DNA of 64,000 bases from Aureivirga sp. CE67. Lineage in GTDB: Bacteria > Bacteroidota > Bacteroidia > Flavobacteriales > Flavobacteriaceae. Of the stretch, positions 28,070 to 36,050 are shown piece after piece; position 1 is the stretch's first letter; each line of letters opens with the position of its first letter. A program made the position numbers and the translations under genes. The stretch spans positions 132,836 to 196,835 of the forward strand of contig NZ_JADOTV010000007.1 of NCBI RefSeq assembly GCF_015767245.1. Reading direction: 5' to 3'. The notes beneath the pieces were generated by a model. That model saw nothing but the letters and a program-made list of their open reading frames with translations, had not been told where the DNA came from and did no database searches.

Positions 28070-28993
28070 TTACTCTTTTCTGTCTTCATAATTTACCTTC
28101 TTCCAACTTTCTTCAACCAACTCAAATGTCAATCCGTTGAAAACAAATTTACATTGGCAATTTATCAAAGTCTCATTATCAGCAAATTTGTCATAATCAA
28201 ATTCTTTTTTATCATTTTCTCCACCACAATAACAATAAGATGTTAAATCATCAACGTGGTAGTCAACATTAATGGTTTTTGTATCGTGATCATAGAAGAC
28301 ACCGTCATTCCAATCTCTACTGTCAACGGAATATGAAAACTCTTCTTTGAATTGATTGTCTTTGAAGGAGACCAAGCAAACAAAGGTTTGAAAACAATAG
28401 GAACATCCTCTTACATATCCTGTCATTACATATTTTATTACCTCGTCTGTTGGAAGTGTGTATATGTTGTTATATCCATCCGAAGCAAAAAAATCTTGAA
28501 ATTGTGTTAATTGTGCTGAATCCTGTGGAGCGAAATCTGTGTAATGCATTATGGATATTCGAGAGCGATATGTTCCTCCTGTTTTTGCGTCCATAGAGAA
28601 GTTAAAAAGTTTATTGTCGTCTGAAATTACAATGGATAGTTCGTCTGAAGTGATCAATTCTTGAATGTTAACTTTCTGAAAGTCTTGGTGTCTTACAATT
28701 TGATTTATTCGTTTTGTAATCTTTTCTTGAAAATAGAAAATCATATGATAATTCTGAATAGAATCCTTGTTTTTGGAAAGTGTAGCGTCATAGTCTGCGT
28801 CTATAAGCAGTTTTTTAATTTCCCTTTTTGAAAGTCCAAACTCTGAAATTGGGTAATATTCTTCTCCATATGCTCTCAGTTTAGAATACTGGGTTAAATA
28901 CTCGTTTGTATCTTCAATTAGTTTATTAAAGTCAGCTTTCGTTTGGCTAAATGCTAAAAATGGAAGAAAAAAAAGTGTAATAAGAGTTTTCAT
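28070..28993 (-). CDS. Secreted cysteine-containing protein of unknown function
   Basis: 307 residues with a signal peptide (MKTLITLFFLPFLAFSQ), so periplasmic or exported. The N-terminal half is helical; the C-terminal half contains cysteine clusters GCSYCFQTFVC and SYCYCGGE and a final NCQCKF, which could form disulfides or bind metal. No known family. Single gene between two accessory genes on the same strand. Confidence 0.65.
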   Translation of the reverse strand: MKTLITLFFLPFLAFSQTKADFNKLIEDTNEYLTQYSKLRAYGEEYYPISEFGLSKREIKKLLIDADYDATLSKNKDSIQNYHMIFYFQEKITKRINQIVRHQDFQKVNIQELITSDELSIVISDDNKLFNFSMDAKTGGTYRSRISIMHYTDFAPQDSAQLTQFQDFFASDGYNNIYTLPTDEVIKYVMTGYVRGCSYCFQTFVCLVSFKDNQFKEEFSYSVDSRDWNDGVFYDHDTKTINVDYHVDDLTSYCYCGGENDKKEFDYDKFADNETLINCQCKFVFNGLTFELVEESWKKVNYEDRKE

Positions 28994-29121
28994 TTTATGG
29001 CATTTTGATTTTTAAATTGTGTATGATGAGAGTCTGTGTACAAATTATACAATTTTTCTTAAAACTAATCTTTTAGTAATAAATTAATCAAATTTAGGAG
29101 TTTTTTAGTTTTGAATAATTT

Positions 29122-29161
29122 AAAATAAAAAAGCATATCAAAATAATATTTTAATATGCTT
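29122..29161 (-). terminator. Terminator after the RES-domain gene
   Basis: On the minus strand, stem AAGCATAT / ATATGCTT extended by AAAAT pairs, then a T-rich run. A similar AATATGCTNAGATAAAT word lies at 28043-28060 beyond the end of the next gene. Confidence 0.6.
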
Positions 29162-29223
29162 AGATAAATAAATATTGTATAAACTTTAAGAATGTTTTAC
29201 TTGATTTTGAACTCAGTTCTTTG

Positions 29224-30066
29224 TTAGGTGTTTTCATCATTCCAACTTATATTGCCATTTCTAGTATCATAACTATCTGCCCATCTAATCATTTTTGAAC
29301 TATATAATCCATAATTTAAATTTTCAGTAATAATATTGGTTGAAATTTGATTTATTTTAAAATTATTAATTATTTTTTCAGGTTTTAAAGCTAAATTCCA
29401 TCCACCTAAATGCCCAACACTTGGATAAAAAATCCCATCATTATTTTTCAAACATATATCTGAATATACAGAAGTTACATTATAATCTTTTTTATCAACT
29501 ATTTTTTTTCTAAACCAATTAGCTATAAATGCATCATGAAAAAGTATTTTTTTAAAATGTTCTTTAGAAACAGAATTTTTAATTTCGTTTACATATTTAG
29601 CATTTTCAGTTCCTAAAATATTTGGAGCTTCTCCATGTCTTCTACAAAAATCAATAAAACCAACTGCATGTACCCAAATTTCAGAATCTTGTTTTAATTC
29701 AACTTCGATTACTTGAAATTTATCACCTTTTTTAGCTCTCATCTCAGAATACATAGTTTCATAATTATTTGCAGCGTAAAAAATAGACTCACCTTTTTTA
29801 TTACATCTACCGTAATTTTTTACAAAATTTCTAGGAACAGCTAATAGTTCAGAAATATTATCATATTTTTCAACATCTTTTTCTAAATATCGAGCTCTAT
29901 AAAATTTAAATCCTCCTAATAATTGCGCTCTAATAGCTATTAATCCTTTTTGATTAAAATTTAATATATTTCTAATTTGTTCATCTTTTAAAGTTTTATT
30001 ATATCCACTTTCTAAGGCATTATACCATTTATATCTTTTCTCTATACTTGTAGAATCTTTTTCCAT
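29224..30066 (-). CDS. RES-domain protein (toxin-like), without an Xre partner
   Basis: 280 residues, cytoplasmic. The RES-domain signposts are FKFYRARY (R57, R59), GRCNKKGESIFYAA, YETMYSEMR (E108) and GIFYPSVGHLGGWNLAL (S216), which give the Arg-Glu-Ser set after which the family is named. Known RES toxins break down NAD+ and are paired with an Xre antitoxin encoded just upstream. No such gene is present; the upstream 400 bases carry no intact frame. It may be an orphan toxin, a defence effector or a domesticated enzyme. The N-terminal ~45 residues are an extension to the usual core. Confidence 0.75.
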   Translation of the reverse strand: MEKDSTSIEKRYKWYNALESGYNKTLKDEQIRNILNFNQKGLIAIRAQLLGGFKFYRARYLEKDVEKYDNISELLAVPRNFVKNYGRCNKKGESIFYAANNYETMYSEMRAKKGDKFQVIEVELKQDSEIWVHAVGFIDFCRRHGEAPNILGTENAKYVNEIKNSVSKEHFKKILFHDAFIANWFRKKIVDKKDYNVTSVYSDICLKNNDGIFYPSVGHLGGWNLALKPEKIINNFKINQISTNIITENLNYGLYSSKMIRWADSYDTRNGNISWNDENT

Positions 30067-30474
30067 TTTATTTTTTATTACGATTATACCTTATGTTTTA
30101 CTATGAATAGTAAGGTATTGAAGTAAGTTACTGAATTTATCTAGTTAAATGTTTAATGTATTGATTTTTAGTGTATTTTCATAGCTAAAAGTAATAATAA
30201 TCATTTTGGTGGGATATCGAGTACCCACTTTTGTTTCTTGAACTGCTGAGCTTTATTATTTATAGCTTTTGTTAGTTACTGTATTTTTCTAATAGTTCAA
30301 TTTTTTTATGCGAGAACAGATTGCTCCATTATTTCTCCCAAAAAGCTTATTAAACTCTTTAATTGATTTACTTTTACAAAAGAATATTTCTAATTTCTTG
30401 TCAACTTAAGTTATCTAATATTCAAATGATTGGTTATGGATTCTTTTAATTCCATCGAAGCTATATGATTTCTC
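30067..30474. other. Gap with a decayed reading frame
   Basis: About 400 bases without an intact gene. It holds an ATACCTTA/TAAGGTAT stem around 30085-30117 (upstream of the RES gene) and the HTH-like fragment listed separately at 30289-30405. Confidence 0.45.
30289..30405 (-). pseudogene. Remnant of an HTH-type C-terminal module
   Basis: A 38-codon open stretch without a start, closed by TAG, reads ...KSIKEFNKLFGRNNGAICSRIKKLNY. This resembles the helix-turn-helix tail (ELAKxFGRTxGAIxSRLKKL) found at the C-terminus of several bacterial helicases and nucleases. Stop codons follow upstream in all frames, so it seems to be the leftover end of a lost gene. Confidence 0.4.
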
Positions 30475-30921
30475 TTAACCTCTTTTTCCTTTTAAATTGT
30501 ATCTCGGCTGAAGTTTTTCAAATAATCGTTCCTCAAGTTCTTTACGTCCTAAATCGACAATGATATATGACATAGTTAAGTGGTTTTCAATTCGCTCATT
30601 TAACATTTGCTCTATGTTACCTGAAAAACTCTTTTTAGACGAAGCTTTCTCATAATCAGGTTCGGTAGTATAATGAGTGTTGCCTAAATTCCGTCTTACT
30701 GAGTGATTTTTAGTATTCAATATGTCAGACATTCGTCCACGTATGCTACCTGTTTCTCCAACATAGCAAATTTCCCCATCTTCTCGGAATAAGTATACAG
30801 CTGATTCATTCGGAAATGACTTTGCCCAATTACGAGTTAAATCAATTGAGTGTCGTTCGGACTCAATCAAAAGACTTTGTTCAAGTTTAAGTAAATATTC
30901 CTCTATTTCAGTTTTGTTCAT
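30475..30921 (-). CDS. GIY-YIG nuclease-fold protein
   Basis: 148 residues. The core has AVYLF (41-45) and CYVGETGSIRGRM (YVG 53-55, R61/R63), then a helix with LEERLFEKLQPRYN, giving the catalytic glutamate (E130/131) and the terminal asparagine. An N-terminal ~35-residue helix precedes it. Standalone GIY-YIG proteins of this size cut DNA; some belong to mobile elements or defence loci. It starts 6 bases after the stop of the beta-flower gene, so the two are cotranscribed from the conserved leader at 31347. Confidence 0.82.
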   Translation of the reverse strand: MNKTEIEEYLLKLEQSLLIESERHSIDLTRNWAKSFPNESAVYLFREDGEICYVGETGSIRGRMSDILNTKNHSVRRNLGNTHYTTEPDYEKASSKKSFSGNIEQMLNERIENHLTMSYIIVDLGRKELEERLFEKLQPRYNLKGKRG

Positions 30922-30927
30922 TCCGAT

Positions 30928-31290
30928 TTAAACTTTATTCTGAGATAAAAAATTTACTAGTCCCAATTCCGAATCTTTTGTTGAAAAAGCAGGTTTTGCA
31001 TATGAAGCGTATTTGGCATATTTCGCGTACTTGGCGTATTTGGCATACTTTGCATATTCAGCGTAAACAGCATAAGGACAAGTTTCTTTAGTGTAACCTA
31101 CTCTAGAACCTTTCAAATCATAAATTATTCCGTTAATAAACCACCCAATATGTTTACCTCTCCATCCAAATATTTTATCATTTACTAAATAACAAACAGC
31201 GTGTCCACTCCATAAATAAATTGCATTATCATTTTCTTCTGAAATATATGCTTCAGGTTTTCCTTTTATTGTGTATAATGTGATTTCCAT
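30928..31290 (-). CDS. 4-fold beta-flower protein with YAK tandem repeat
   Basis: 120 residues, no signal. The first 70 residues are four short beta units with the pattern of 4-fold beta-flower proteins: ITLYTIKGKPEAYI, NAIYLWSGHAVCYLV, DKIFGWRGKHIGWFI and GIIYDLKGSRVGYT. Residues ~76-97 are a tandem Tyr-Ala-Lys repeat (EYAKYAKYAKYAKYAKYASYAK) encoded by 9-base units at about 30999-31068. The function of the family is not known to me. First gene of a pair with GIY-YIG, behind the conserved promoter-leader. Confidence 0.75.
   Translation of the reverse strand: MEITLYTIKGKPEAYISEENDNAIYLWSGHAVCYLVNDKIFGWRGKHIGWFINGIIYDLKGSRVGYTKETCPYAVYAEYAKYAKYAKYAKYAKYASYAKPAFSTKDSELGLVNFLSQNKV
30999..31068 (-). 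repeat. 9-base tandem repeat encoding Tyr-Ala-Lys
   Basis: Seven to eight units of 9 bases inside the beta-flower gene. Third positions vary (TAC/TAT, GCC/GCG/GCA), so the units are not fresh copies and the peptide repeat seems to be maintained. Confidence 0.75.
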
Positions 31291-31346
31291 TGTGTTCTGT
31301 TTATAATAGCTAACATACCTATAACAGGAACTCTTGTTATTTTTTT

Positions 31347-31433
31347 ATATCTGTAACTATAAATTATTTATTGAAAAAAAAGATTTCATAGCAGCAGACA
31401 AGCAAATATATTATAATCTAAATTTTTTAACAA
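31347..31433 (-). promoter_or_regulatory. Conserved promoter-leader element, copy 2
   Basis: On the minus strand: TTG (31431-31433), 20 bases, TATATTTG (31403-31410), then CTTGTCTGCTGCTATGAAA and, after an AT spacer, TATAGTTACAGATATA. It drives the beta-flower and GIY-YIG genes and matches the element at 27945-28031 in boxes, spacing and leader. Confidence 0.65.
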
Positions 31434-31574
31434 ATAAAAGTCGGAATATTTAAATAAACATTTAGAGGTGTTTAAGTTTTATTTTAATAAAATAAATATT
31501 GAAAAAGTAGACTTATTAATTTTATCAAATAATCCATTTTACATGAAGAAATATGCTCTTTTCTTGTTTTTATT

Positions 31575-31838
31575 ACTCCGACAGTTGCATTTACTACTAA
31601 TCCACTATGAGGAACTACTCCGACACTTTGAGGAATCACTCCGACAGTTGCATTTAAGACAAATCCACTCGAAGGAACAGAAAAGAAAGAAGAAGGAACA
31701 GCTGAGATATTTGAAGGAACGGAAAAGCAAATAGAAGGAATAGCTCCGACACTTGAAGGAACAAAGGAGTAAATAGAAGAAACAGCCCAGACACTCGAAG
31801 AAACGGAAGAGCAAATAGAAGGAATCACTCCGATATTT
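31575..31838. repeat. Twelve-unit 21-bp tandem repeat
   Basis: Twelve consecutive 21-base units plus a partial one, with no insertion or deletion although the units differ by many substitutions. Typical words are ACTCCGACA at the start and GAAGGAAC at the end of units. Read on the plus strand each unit is a heptad (EGTEKQI, EGIAPTL) with three in-frame stops. Read on the minus strand an open frame of 114 codons crosses it (31484-31828, GTG start, VPSSVGA / VNATVGV heptads). A signal-peptide-like start MKKYALFLFLL at 31543 is in a different plus frame. Coding status is unresolved; it may be a decayed repeat-protein gene. Confidence 0.7.
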
Positions 31839-31911
31839 ATAAATTAAAAAAGAACTTAAAATACAACCCAAAAGAATGAGAAATATAGAAAGTTCTTTAA
31901 TAATCTAAAAA

Positions 31912-32097
31912 CTATTTAGCCACTTTCAGCTTTGTCAAAATGATTTCTAATAAGCACCATTTAGTAAAAGCGTTTTGCAAGAGATTCAATCCAACAAAAA
32001 CAGCTAGAAAAATCCATGCAGAATTTACATAATGAGATAAAAGAATGCTTATCAGAATCATGCTTCCTGCAAAGCCTCGTACAATTCTATTTTGCAT
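31912..32097 (-). CDS. DUF2892 small inner-membrane protein
   Basis: 61 residues with two membrane segments, RIVRGFAGSMILISILL and WIFLAVFVGLNLLQNAFTKWC, the DUF2892 pattern including the cysteine before the last helix. This domain often follows rhodanese domains or sits in the same locus; here a rhodanese gene is seven kilobases upstream in the same efflux cluster. Its exact function is unknown. It is 650 bases from the RND gene, separated by a family A repeat. Confidence 0.8.
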   Translation of the reverse strand: MQNRIVRGFAGSMILISILLSHYVNSAWIFLAVFVGLNLLQNAFTKWCLLEIILTKLKVAK

Positions 32098-32745
32098 AAT
32101 ATGAAAATTTTAATTTGATTTTTTTGAAAACCTTCCCTCGTAAAAAGGGAAGGTATCGAGCAAGTGTAATCTGATTTTCCTATAAAAATCTCTACTAAAA
32201 ACTAATTGGTTGTTTCTTTTCGTCTAAAATTAATTACTGAACTATTATTTTTTTTCAACAAAAAGAAACGGGTTTTGAAATTCAAATAATACACTACACA
32301 TTGAAAAATATTATATTCCTTTATCAAATATTATCACGTTTGATTTTGTATAAAAACATATAGATTGTCAAGTTCCCCTCTTGAGAGGGGCTAGGGGTGT
32401 GTTTTTGATGAAACAAAATTCCCTCATAAGATTCTAAACGTGATAATACCTATTTATAGATAGTTATGTTTAATTATTTCCTCAAAAATCGAAGATTTTC
32501 AAAAGTCTTTCATAATGAGTGTAGTATTTTAATTACGTAAAGAAATTCCGAATCCTTGTAGGAATTTTAGTAATTGAAATACGGTTTTTTGACCTTGTTG
32601 TCAAAAAAACACCTTTTATGAAAGTGTCCTTTTTTGGTTCGTTTTTTGGACAAGCAAAAAATGAACAAGAACGTGAATAGAAAACAAAAATTTTCTGTGT
32701 TATCGAAATTTGACTTAAACTAGACAATCTCACATACCTCTATCA
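32098..32745. other. Gap between RND pump and DUF2892 gene
   Basis: About 650 bases. It contains an ACCTTCCC/GGGAAGGT hairpin (32130-32154) without a good T run, a family A repeat (32326-32452), and an AT-rich stretch with a weak minus-strand frame (32533-32733) that I do not believe codes. Confidence 0.5.
32326..32452 (+). repeat. Family A MITE-like repeat, copy 3
   Basis: One of the most complete copies: left end AATATTATCACGTTTGA, core CCCCTCTTGAGAGGGG with CTAGGGGTGTG, right end CTAAACGTGATAATACC. The two ends are inverted repeats of each other. Confidence 0.85.
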
Positions 32746-35700
32746 TTAACTCACTTTATGTTTACTCTTTTCCATCATATAATAAACCATAGGCACAATT
32801 AATAATGTCAAGAAAGTCGAAGCGATTGTTCCTGCCATTAATGAAATTGCTAAACCTTGGAAAATCGGATCAAAAAGAATTACAAATGCTCCAATTACTA
32901 CTGTTCCAGCAGTCAATAAAATTGGCGTTGTTCGTACTGCTCCAGCTTCTATTACGGCTTGTTTTAAATTTGCTCCTTCGTTCAATCTCAAATTGATAAA
33001 GTCAATCAACAAGACGGAGTTTCGCACCATAATTCCGGCCAAAGCAATCATTCCAATCATCGAAGTTGCTGTAAAATATGCATCAAACACCCAATGTCCT
33101 AATACAATTCCAATCATAGAAAGTGGAATTGCTACCATCATCACAAGTGGCGAACGGAATTTTTGAAACCATCCTACAATTAATACATAAATGACTATAA
33201 TTACTACCAAAAAGGCTGTTCCTAAATCTCGGAAAACTTCCAAAGTAATTTGCCATTCACCATCCCACTTGACAGTATAATCCTCCAAAACATCAGGTTG
33301 TTTGATGTATAATTCATCAATAGAAAAACCATGTGGAATTTTTAAATCCTGAATCGCATCACTGATTCCTAAAATCGCATATGCAGGACTTTCTAAATCT
33401 CCAGCCATATCCGCAGTTACATACACAACGGGACGCTGATTTTTTCTGTAGATATAAGGTTCTTCTGTTGCTTTTCTAATTCTAGTTACATCTGCTAAGG
33501 AAACCATATTTCCGTTTTGAGATTTCACATGTAACTGTTGAATTTTTTGTAAATAATGTTTGTCTTTTTCTTCAAAACTCAAGTTGATTGGCACATTTTC
33601 AAAAGAATGATCATCTACCAAGAAAACATTTGTTCTTGGTGTCATCGCAACATTGATCGCTTGTGCAATTTGATGTTGCGTAACACCTGAAAGCATCGCT
33701 TTTTCTTTATCAACTTCTAATATTACTTTCTCCTGTGGATGATTTACATACCAATCAATATCAACTACATTTTCTTGTTGGTGTAATAAATCTTTTACTT
33801 GATTCGCTAAATCAATTTGCGAATCATATTCTGGTCCATAAATCTCTGCAACAATTGTAGAAAGCACTGGAGGCCCAGGAGGAATTTCTACAATCTTTAC
33901 ATTTGCTCCATATCTATTTGCAATGTCCTGAATACTTTTTCGCATTCCTTTTGCAATATCATGACTCTGTGCTTTTCTTTCTCCTTTGTCAATCAGATTC
34001 ACTTGAATATCCGCTTCATAACTATTTCTTCGCATATCATAATGACGAACCAAACCATTGAAATTAATAGGAGAAGCAGTTCCGATATAGCTTTGGTAAT
34101 TTAAAACCATTGGCTGTGTTGCAATATAACTTCCAATTTCTTTCGCCACCAAAGAAGTTCTTTCTAAAGTAGAACCTTCTGGCATATCAATCACCACTTG
34201 GAATTCATTTTTATTATCAAAAGGAAGCATTTTTACAGCAACACTTTTAAAATAAAACATACTCAAACTAGCAAACAAAATCAAAGAAGTAATACCCAGC
34301 GTCATCCATCTTTTTGAAGAAGATTCTAATAACGGATTTACAAATTTGAAATACAATTTATACAATCCAGTATTTTCTAATTGAAAAGTATCTTCTTTAT
34401 GTGCATCTTTTTCGTCTTTTTCTGGTAAAATATGATAAGCTAAATAAGGCGTAATCGTAATGGCAACAAATAAAGATAAAATCATTGCAATAGAAGCTCC
34501 AATTGGCATCGGACTCATATAAGGTCCCATTAATCCTGATACAAATGCCATTGGTAATACAGATGCTATTACAGTAAATGTAGCGAGAATTGTCGGATTT
34601 CCAACTTCATTGATAGAATACAGTGCAGCATCAAACAAATTCATCTTTTTCATTTTAAAATGACGATGCATATTTTCTGCAATAATAATCGAATCATCCA
34701 CAACAATTCCAGTAACGAAAACCAGTGCGAAAAGTGTAATACGGTTTAATGTATAATCCAAGAAATAATAACTAAACAAAGTCAAAGCAAATGTAATTGG
34801 TACAGAAAGAAAAACTACCAATCCACCACGCCAACCCATTGCAAACATTACAATGATGGTTACCGCAACGATAGCTCCAATTAAATGCATCAACAATTCA
34901 GAAACTTTCTTAGAAGCAGTTTCTCCATAGTTTCTTGTAATTTCTAAATGCACCTCTTTAGGTAATAGAGTAGGAGCAATTTTTTCGATTTTACTTTGAG
35001 CAAAATCAGCTAAAAACATCGCATCAGCTCCTTTTTTCTTAGAAACACTAATGGTTACAGCAGGAAATTCTCCAGCAATATCTTTTTGCGAAGCTCCACC
35101 ATAAGCAAAACTCACATAATTCTTTGCAGATTCTGGACCATCAATCACTTTTGCGACTTCATGAAGATAAATTGGTTTTCGGTTTTTAAATCCAATAATC
35201 AAATTCGAAATATCTTCTTTTCCTTTTAAAAAAGAACCAGCATGTATTAAAATTTCTTTATCATTTTGCAGAGATTTTCCAGAACTATTTGAAGCATTTG
35301 CAGCTTGTAATAATTGTTGAATTTCTAAAATATCAATACCACTTTTTTCCAGCTTTCCTGGATCAATTTCAATTTTAATTTCTCTAGATCTTCCTCCAAT
35401 TACTTTTGTTGTCGAAATATCATTGATTTGCTCAATTTCATTCGAAAGTTCTTGTGCAATTTGCTTCAGCTGAAAATCATCATAGGATTCACTCCAAAGT
35501 GTCAATCCTAAAATTGGAACATCATCAATTGATCGAGTTTTAATCAAAGGATTTGAAACTCCCGTCGGCATTTGATCCAAATTTTTATAAACTTCATTGT
35601 ATAATTTTACAATCGAACGCTCAATATCTTCTCCAACATAAAATTGAACTACCAACATTGCTTGCTCAGAAAGGGAAGTAGAATAGACATATTCCACACC

Positions 35701-35940
35701 TTTTATATTGGAAATAATTTTCTCCAAAGGTTTTACAACTTTCGTTTCCACTTGTTTTGGAGAAGCTCCCGGATATTGTAAAAATATATCTGCAATTGGT
35801 ACTTCAATTTGCGGTTCTTCTTCTCTTGGAATCAAAAAAGAACTATAAATACCAACGCTCAAAAATGCAATCATCAATAAAAGTGTCAACTTCGAATTGA
35901 TGAATGGTTTTGCTATTTTGGCTGCGATTCCTGATTTCAT
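32746..35940 (-). CDS. RND-type efflux transporter (AcrB/CusA superfamily)
   Basis: A 1064-residue inner-membrane pump with twelve membrane helices and two large periplasmic loops, normal family length. It opens with a typical first helix (INSKLTLLLMIAFLSVGIYSSF) and YPGASPKQVETKV. GIVVDDSIIIAEN carries the Asp pair (D415, D416) of proton-driven drug pumps, whereas typical heavy-metal HME pumps have a single Asp here. It forms a tripartite system with the adaptor and TolC-like protein encoded just upstream. The locus is preceded by an ArsR-type regulator and a rhodanese, which points to metal, metalloid or sulfur stress, but the substrate cannot be read from sequence. Confidence 0.93.
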   Translation of the reverse strand: MKSGIAAKIAKPFINSKLTLLLMIAFLSVGIYSSFLIPREEEPQIEVPIADIFLQYPGASPKQVETKVVKPLEKIISNIKGVEYVYSTSLSEQAMLVVQFYVGEDIERSIVKLYNEVYKNLDQMPTGVSNPLIKTRSIDDVPILGLTLWSESYDDFQLKQIAQELSNEIEQINDISTTKVIGGRSREIKIEIDPGKLEKSGIDILEIQQLLQAANASNSSGKSLQNDKEILIHAGSFLKGKEDISNLIIGFKNRKPIYLHEVAKVIDGPESAKNYVSFAYGGASQKDIAGEFPAVTISVSKKKGADAMFLADFAQSKIEKIAPTLLPKEVHLEITRNYGETASKKVSELLMHLIGAIVAVTIIVMFAMGWRGGLVVFLSVPITFALTLFSYYFLDYTLNRITLFALVFVTGIVVDDSIIIAENMHRHFKMKKMNLFDAALYSINEVGNPTILATFTVIASVLPMAFVSGLMGPYMSPMPIGASIAMILSLFVAITITPYLAYHILPEKDEKDAHKEDTFQLENTGLYKLYFKFVNPLLESSSKRWMTLGITSLILFASLSMFYFKSVAVKMLPFDNKNEFQVVIDMPEGSTLERTSLVAKEIGSYIATQPMVLNYQSYIGTASPINFNGLVRHYDMRRNSYEADIQVNLIDKGERKAQSHDIAKGMRKSIQDIANRYGANVKIVEIPPGPPVLSTIVAEIYGPEYDSQIDLANQVKDLLHQQENVVDIDWYVNHPQEKVILEVDKEKAMLSGVTQHQIAQAINVAMTPRTNVFLVDDHSFENVPINLSFEEKDKHYLQKIQQLHVKSQNGNMVSLADVTRIRKATEEPYIYRKNQRPVVYVTADMAGDLESPAYAILGISDAIQDLKIPHGFSIDELYIKQPDVLEDYTVKWDGEWQITLEVFRDLGTAFLVVIIVIYVLIVGWFQKFRSPLVMMVAIPLSMIGIVLGHWVFDAYFTATSMIGMIALAGIMVRNSVLLIDFINLRLNEGANLKQAVIEAGAVRTTPILLTAGTVVIGAFVILFDPIFQGLAISLMAGTIASTFLTLLIVPMVYYMMEKSKHKVS

Positions 35941-36050
35941 AAATACTATGTTTTATTGAACGGATTTAAACTTTTACACTCAAAATTCGCTTCAAGCATG
36001 TCAACAGTAAACATCAGATGAAGCTCTCGTTTTGGTTTAAAAAGTATAAA

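Noticed and set aside
31484..31828. 114-codon minus-strand frame across the 21-bp repeat
   Set aside because: Not listed as a gene because its GTG start lies inside the repeat and the tail is low-complexity. The repeat itself is reported, and coding remains possible.
32533..32733. 66-codon minus-strand frame between the RND pump and DUF2892 gene
   Set aside because: Low-complexity basic product (FACPKNEPKKDTF) in a repeat-containing gap, with no domain or promoter.
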